A program made the position numbers and the translations under genes. This document shows, piece after piece, positions 54,201 to 60,200 of a stretch of DNA of 64,000 nucleotides. The DNA comes from Trochalopteron elliotii (lineage: Eukaryota > Chordata > Aves > Passeriformes > Leiothrichidae), in NCBI GenBank assembly GCA_024734555.1, contig JANPWX010000656.1, positions 70,064-134,063 of the forward strand. Direction: 5' to 3'. Positions within the stretch are counted from its first letter, which is position 1, and every line of letters begins with the position of its first letter. The notes under the pieces were generated by a model, which saw only the letters and a program-made list of their open reading frames with translations, had not been told where the DNA came from and made no database searches.

Positions 54201-57200
54201 AACCCAAACCATTCCAGAATTCTCCGCCTTGCCTCTCACAATCCCAATAACCCCTCACCTCATGGAAGAAAGGTGAGAAAATGTAGATCTTGGGAGTTAT
54301 TCCCATGTTATCTGTGGCTGAGCAGAGCTGAAAAGATCCCAAAGCAGGAGCAAACCTCTCCATCCCAATTCCACTTCCCATCCCATTAATTCCCTTCCCA
54401 CCCTGCTAACTGCCCTTCTCACCTCATGAATTCCTTTCCCATCCCATTAATTCCCTTCCCATCCCATTAATTCCCTTCTCACCCTGCTAACTGCCCTTTC
54501 CAACCCCGTTAATTTCCCTTTCCAACCCCATTTCCCTGTCTTGCCTCCAGGTCAGGGCTTTCATTGCTGATTTTTCCAATGTCTTCTCCATCCTGATCTT
54601 CTGTGGAGTGGACGCCTGTTTTGGACTGGACACCCCCAAACTCCACATCCCCAGTATCATCAAGGTTCGGCTTCCTCTCCTCTCCCCTGCTCTTTTTCCA
54701 GCTCCTCACCAGGTTTTTTTGGGATTATCACAGCTCCAGGCACCTTCTGAAAAGCTACTTTGTCTTTTCTAACAATATTCTAATTTTCTGACTTTCTTTC
54801 CTCTCTTTTCTTGTTGTTTTTTCTCCCTTTTTTGTTGTTCGTTCTCCCTTTTTTGTAATTTTCCTCCCTTTTTTATTGCTTCCCCTCGCTTTTTTTGGTT
54901 TTCCTCCCTTTATTTTGTTGCTTCCCCCCCCCTTTTTATTGTTTTTCCTCCTTTATCTACTGTTTTTCCTCCTTTTATCCCCTTTTTCTGTTGCTTTTCC
55001 TCTTTTCTTTTTTTTGTTTTTTGTTTTTCTTTTTGTTTTCCCTCCTTTTTTATTGTTTTCCTCCTTTTTTTGCCATTTTTCCCTCCCTATTTTGCTGTTT
55101 CCCCTCCCTTTTTTCTCTCTCTCCCTGTCTCTCCCGGCAGCTCCGTAAGCTCATTAGTGATTTCTCTATCTTTATGTCCATATTAATGTTTGTGGGGCTG
55201 GATGTGCTCTTCGGACTCAACACACCAAAGCTCCAAGTGCCTACTGATTTCAAGGTAAAAACCCCAAAACTCCATAAAACTCTATTCTGGAAGGATTTCT
55301 CCTCCCCCATCCAGGGGGTGACATGGGGATTCCAGTGAGGATCCCAATGGGGATCCCGATGAGGATCCCAGTGAGAATCCCAGTGGACATCCCAATGGAG
55401 ATCATAATGTGGATCCCAATAGGGATCGCGATGGAGAAGCCAATGGGGATCCCAGTGAGGATCCAATGAGGATTACAATGAAGATCCCAATGAGGATCCC
55501 AATGAGGACCCCAATGGGGATCCCAATGGAGATCCTGATGAAGATCTCAGTAAGGATCCAATGAGGATCACAATGGGGATCCCACTGAGGATTTGGGGGC
55601 AGTTTGGGGCACAAGATTTAGGATGGATCTGGAATGGAGTGATGGGGTCGTCCCCAACTGCCAGCCCTTGGGTTTTCCCAATCCATGCCCCATTCCCGTG
55701 GTTCCGACCCCATTGTCCTCCCCAGCCCACCCGTGTGGACCGGGGCTGGTTCGTGTTCCCCTTTGGGAAGAACCCGTGGTGGGTGTACCTGGCCAGCGCC
55801 CTGCCCGCCCTGCTCGTCACCATCCTCATCTTCATGGACCAGCAGATCACGGCCGTCATCGTCAACAGGAAGGAGCACAAGCTAAGGGTGAGACCCCCAG
55901 GGGATCCCCCAGAGCACCCCAGGATGCCCCCACAGCACCCAGGGCACCCCAGGGTCCCCCCAAAGCACCCAGAGGACCCCATGTACCACCCCGCCTCCAC
56001 CCAGCCCCCAGGGCACTCCGTGGATCCCCCCAAGCACCCAGAATACCACAGGATCCCGCACAGCACCCAGCACACCTGGGGATCCCCCACAGCACCCAGG
56101 GCTCCCCATGGATCCCCCCATAGCACCCAGAGCACCCCATAGATCACGAGAGCACCCCAGGATCCCCCACAGCACCCAGAGCATCCCATGGATCCCCCCA
56201 CAGCACCCAGGGCACCCCATGAATCCCTCACACCACCCAGGGCACCCCAGCATTCCCTACAGATTCCAGAGCACTCCATAGATCCCCCACAGCACCCAGG
56301 TTTGGGGTGGGGTTGGGGGTTTGCTCTGGCTCCAGTGGCGGCTGCCCCTGGCCTTGGCCAGTTGTGGGTTTGGGGTGCTGCAGGGCCTGGGGGCTGAAGT
56401 ACTGTGGGTAATGGGATGCAGGAGGGTGATATGGCATGAGATGGGGGGATGGAGGGAGATGTGGGGTGATGCAGGGAGATACAGGGTGACACAGGGTGCC
56501 CCATGTCCATGTGGGGTGCATCAGGCTGGCACAGGGTGCTTTGGGATGATGTGGGGTGACACTGGGTGCCCCATGTCCGTGTGCAGATATCACAGTGATA
56601 CAGGGTGTTTTAGGGTGACACAGGGTGCCCCATGTCCATGTGGAGTGCCAGCAGGGTGGCACAGGGTGCTTTGGGATGATGGGGGGTGCCCCGTGCCCAT
56701 CTTGGGTGCAGCAGGGTGGCACAGGGTCCCCCAAGGCCGTTCAGGGCACACCAAGGCCCTGCTGGAGGCCTCAGAGGGTGGCTGGGGGGTGCTCTGTGGT
56801 GCTGAACTGGGAGGACCCCACAATGCAGAGCCCCCCATGCTGTGTTGCAGAAGGCAGCTGGGTACCACCTGGACCTGTTCTGGGTGGGCATCCTGATGGC
56901 CGTGTGCTCCTTCATGGGGCTGCCCTGGTACGTGGCTGCCACCGTCATCTCCATCGCCCACATCGACAGCCTCAAGATGGAGACCGAGACCAGCGCCCCG
57001 GGGGAGCAGCCCCAGTTCCTGGGGGTCAGGTGGGTCCTGGGGGGGCTCAGGTAGGTCTGAGCAGTGTCCTGGAGCTGGGGGGACATCCCTGTCCTGGGGA
57101 CAGCAGGGACAGCATGGCCAGGGAGGGATTGTCCTGCTCTGCTCTGCTCTGGGCTGGGGTGGCCTCAGCTCAAAACTCACCCAGTTTTGGGTGACACAAT

Positions 57201-60200
57201 GTAAAAAAGACAATAAATTATCGGAGAGAGTCCAAAGGAAGGACACAAGGGTGGGGAAAGGTCTGGGGGGCCACACAAGGAGCAGCTGAGGGCACTTGGG
57301 GTGTTCAGCTGGAGAGGCTGAGGGAGGCTGATCCCAGTTCCAGCTTCCTTGGGAGAGGAAGAGGAGGGACAGACTGAGCTCTGTGTGACAAGGACAGGAC
57401 CCAGGGAATGGCTGGAGCTGTGGCAGGGCAGGGTCAGGCTGGATTTTAGGAAAGGTTCTTCCCCCAGAGGGTGCTGGGCACGGCCCAGGCTCCCCAGGGA
57501 ATGGGCACAGCCCTGAGGCTGCTGGAGCTCCCAGGTTTGGACAGCATTCCCAAGGGATATTTTTGGGGTGTCTGGGCTGGGATCCACAATCCCAGTGGAT
57601 CAGTCCCATTCTCACTCATGATTCTGTGATTCCTTGGGGTGGGGAGCCCAGCACGGGCTGATCCTGTTCCTGTCCCCACTCCAGGGAGCAGAGGGTGACC
57701 GGCATCATTGTCTTCGTGCTGACAGGGATTTCAGTTTTCCTGGCTCCTATCCTGAAGGTGAAACATTTCTGTTCCCCGCTCCCTGCAGAGATTTGGGGGC
57801 ATAGGGATAAAAAATGCCCCGTCCTCATGTCCCCGGGGAGGAGCTTCTGCCTTCCCTGGGGTCAGGGCTGTGGTTTTTCCCTGTTCCCAGTACATTCCCA
57901 TGCCAGTGCTCTACGGGGTCTTCCTCTACATGGGCGTGGCGTCGCTGAATGGCATCCAGGTGAGTGCCCTTCCTCCTCATCATCCTTGTCCTCCTCCTCC
58001 TCACTGGCGCCACAGACTGTCCCACACTGGGACCAAAAGGAGGATTTTTACTCCAAAATTTCCATGCATGGGACAGCAGATACCCAAAACCCTCTGAGAA
58101 ACACCAAAAACCCCCCATTTGGGGAGAATAAAAGAGGCTTTTCCTGGGCAGCCTGTGGGATGGGGCAGAGGATTAATCATGGCCTTCCTCCCTTGGTAGT
58201 TTTGGGGTCACTGAAGCTCTTCCTCCATTCTGGGGACTAAAAGAGGGTTGTTCTGTGGGTTGGGGCTGAGAATTAACTCTGGCCTTCTCCCTGGGCAGTT
58301 TTGGGATCGCTGCAAGCTCTTCCTGATGCCAGCCAAGCACCAGCCCGACTACGTGTTCCTGCGGCACGTCCCACTGCGCCGCATCCACCTCTTCACCCTG
58401 GTGCAGATTGTCTGCCTGGCCGTGCTCTGGATCCTCAAATCCACTGTGGCTGCCATCATCTTCCCTGTCATGGTAATCCCATCCTTGATCCAAAGGGGTT
58501 TTTTGGGATTTAATGCAATTTTTGGTGTGGTCCCACCATGGCCACCATCATCTTCCCCATCATTGTGATCCCATCCTACCTTGGGAGGGTTTTTTGGGAT
58601 TTTTGGTGTGGTCCCACCATGGGCACCATCATCTTGCCTGTCACAGTAATTCCAACCTGTCTCCAAAGGGGTTTTTTGGGATTAAAGGAAATTTGTGTTG
58701 TGGTCCCACCATGGCCACCATCATCTTCCCTGTCATGGAAATTCCAACCTCACCCCAAAGGAGGTTTTTTGGGGATATAAGGAGATTTTGGCATGGTCCT
58801 ACCACGGCTGCCATCATCTTCCGCATCATGGTAATCCCATCCTTGATCCAGAGGGGTTTTTTGGGATTTAATGGAATTTTTGGCATGGTTCCACCATGGC
58901 TGCCATCATCTTCTGCATCATGGGTAATCCCATCCTGTCTCCAAAATGCTTTTTGGGATTTAAGGGATTTTTGGCTTGGTGGTCACCAGATCTTGGGTTG
59001 AGATGCTCTTGGACCTCTCCCCTGTCAGATCTTGGCCCTGATCCTGGTGAGGCGGCTCCTGGATTTCGTCTTCTCCCAACACGACCTGGCCTGGATCGAC
59101 AACATCATCCCTGAGAAGGAGAAGAAGAAGGAGGACGACAAGAAAAAGAAGAAAAAAGGCAACAAAGGCGACAGCAGCAGTGACGAGGAGGTGAGCACGG
59201 GGTCACCGGGGGTCTCCCGAGGACGGTGGGGACATCCCAGAGTTGGGGAGGGGCAATTCCCACTGGAACCTCCGGGTTTGGGGTGAAGGTCTGGGATTCC
59301 TGGAGCTGTCACTGCACAGACAGACCCGGCTGAGTGAGGGGCTCAGGGGCTGGCAGAAGGCTCCAGGGAATGTCCCAAAAGCTGGAAAATCACGGCAAAG
59401 AAAAGGAAATCCTCGGGGAGAAGAGCCCAAATCCCCCAGTTTAGGGTACGGCACCCATCACTCAAAGCCTCTGTGCAACTCCAGCCTGGGGATTTGGGAA
59501 GAAGAAGGCAAAGCCTCCTCCTCCTTCTCCTCCTCTGGAGGTTTTGGGTCCTTTTGGGAGCTCCAGGTAGTCTCAGAGACCCCCAGGCATTGCCTTCACC
59601 AGGAATTTCCCCGTTTCTTCCCCAGTTCCCACCTCCCTCAGTCATTAAGATCCCCATGGAGCCCCTGCCCGCACAGCCCCGAAACGGGGGCCCCCATTGC
59701 CTCAGCCGTAAGTACCGAGCCCAGGAGCCCCTTCCTAACCCCTCCTGTGGGCTCCGCTCGGCACTAACCCTGCTGGACACGCACCTGGATCCCTCCTGGA
59801 TCACTGGGATCAGGGGAAATCCAGGATGGGAGAGGTGCAGGAGCTGCCAGAGCACTGCTCATCCCAAGGCGTGGGCATTGCCAAGATTTCCTTAAATCTC
59901 AAAAAAAAAATTCTGGGAATCTCCTGGGTTTTGTCACCCCCCATCTGGTGCTGATGGGGGTTTGTGAAAAATATCTGTGTTTGGAGCCCCCCAAAGCCTC
60001 TTGTGTTGCAAGATTTCCAGCTGGGAAAGGGCAGATTTGGCTCCATCTTCAGCAAAAATCCTCGGGATAAATTTGGGGGGGTTTGTTCCAGGCTGCACCA
60101 CAACTCCAGTGGGTTTGAGCTCAGTTTTTAACTCCTGAACCACTGCTGGCATGGCTGGCAGGGCCTTTCCTCTCACTGATCACCCCCAAAATCTGCAAGT

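Noticed and set aside
53631..54389. Plus-strand frame of 252 codons
   Set aside because: Lies over CR1 3' sequence, which is non-coding UTR in the family. The same translation recurs at other CR1 copies.
54876..55338. Phe/Leu-rich frames before exon 17B, looking like membrane helices
   Set aside because: Translation of the T/C-rich tract. Only the part after the CAG at 55140 is coding.
56590..57615. Minus-strand frame of 341 codons
   Set aside because: Shadow of exon 19, a tandem repeat and a CR1 fragment. No family match.
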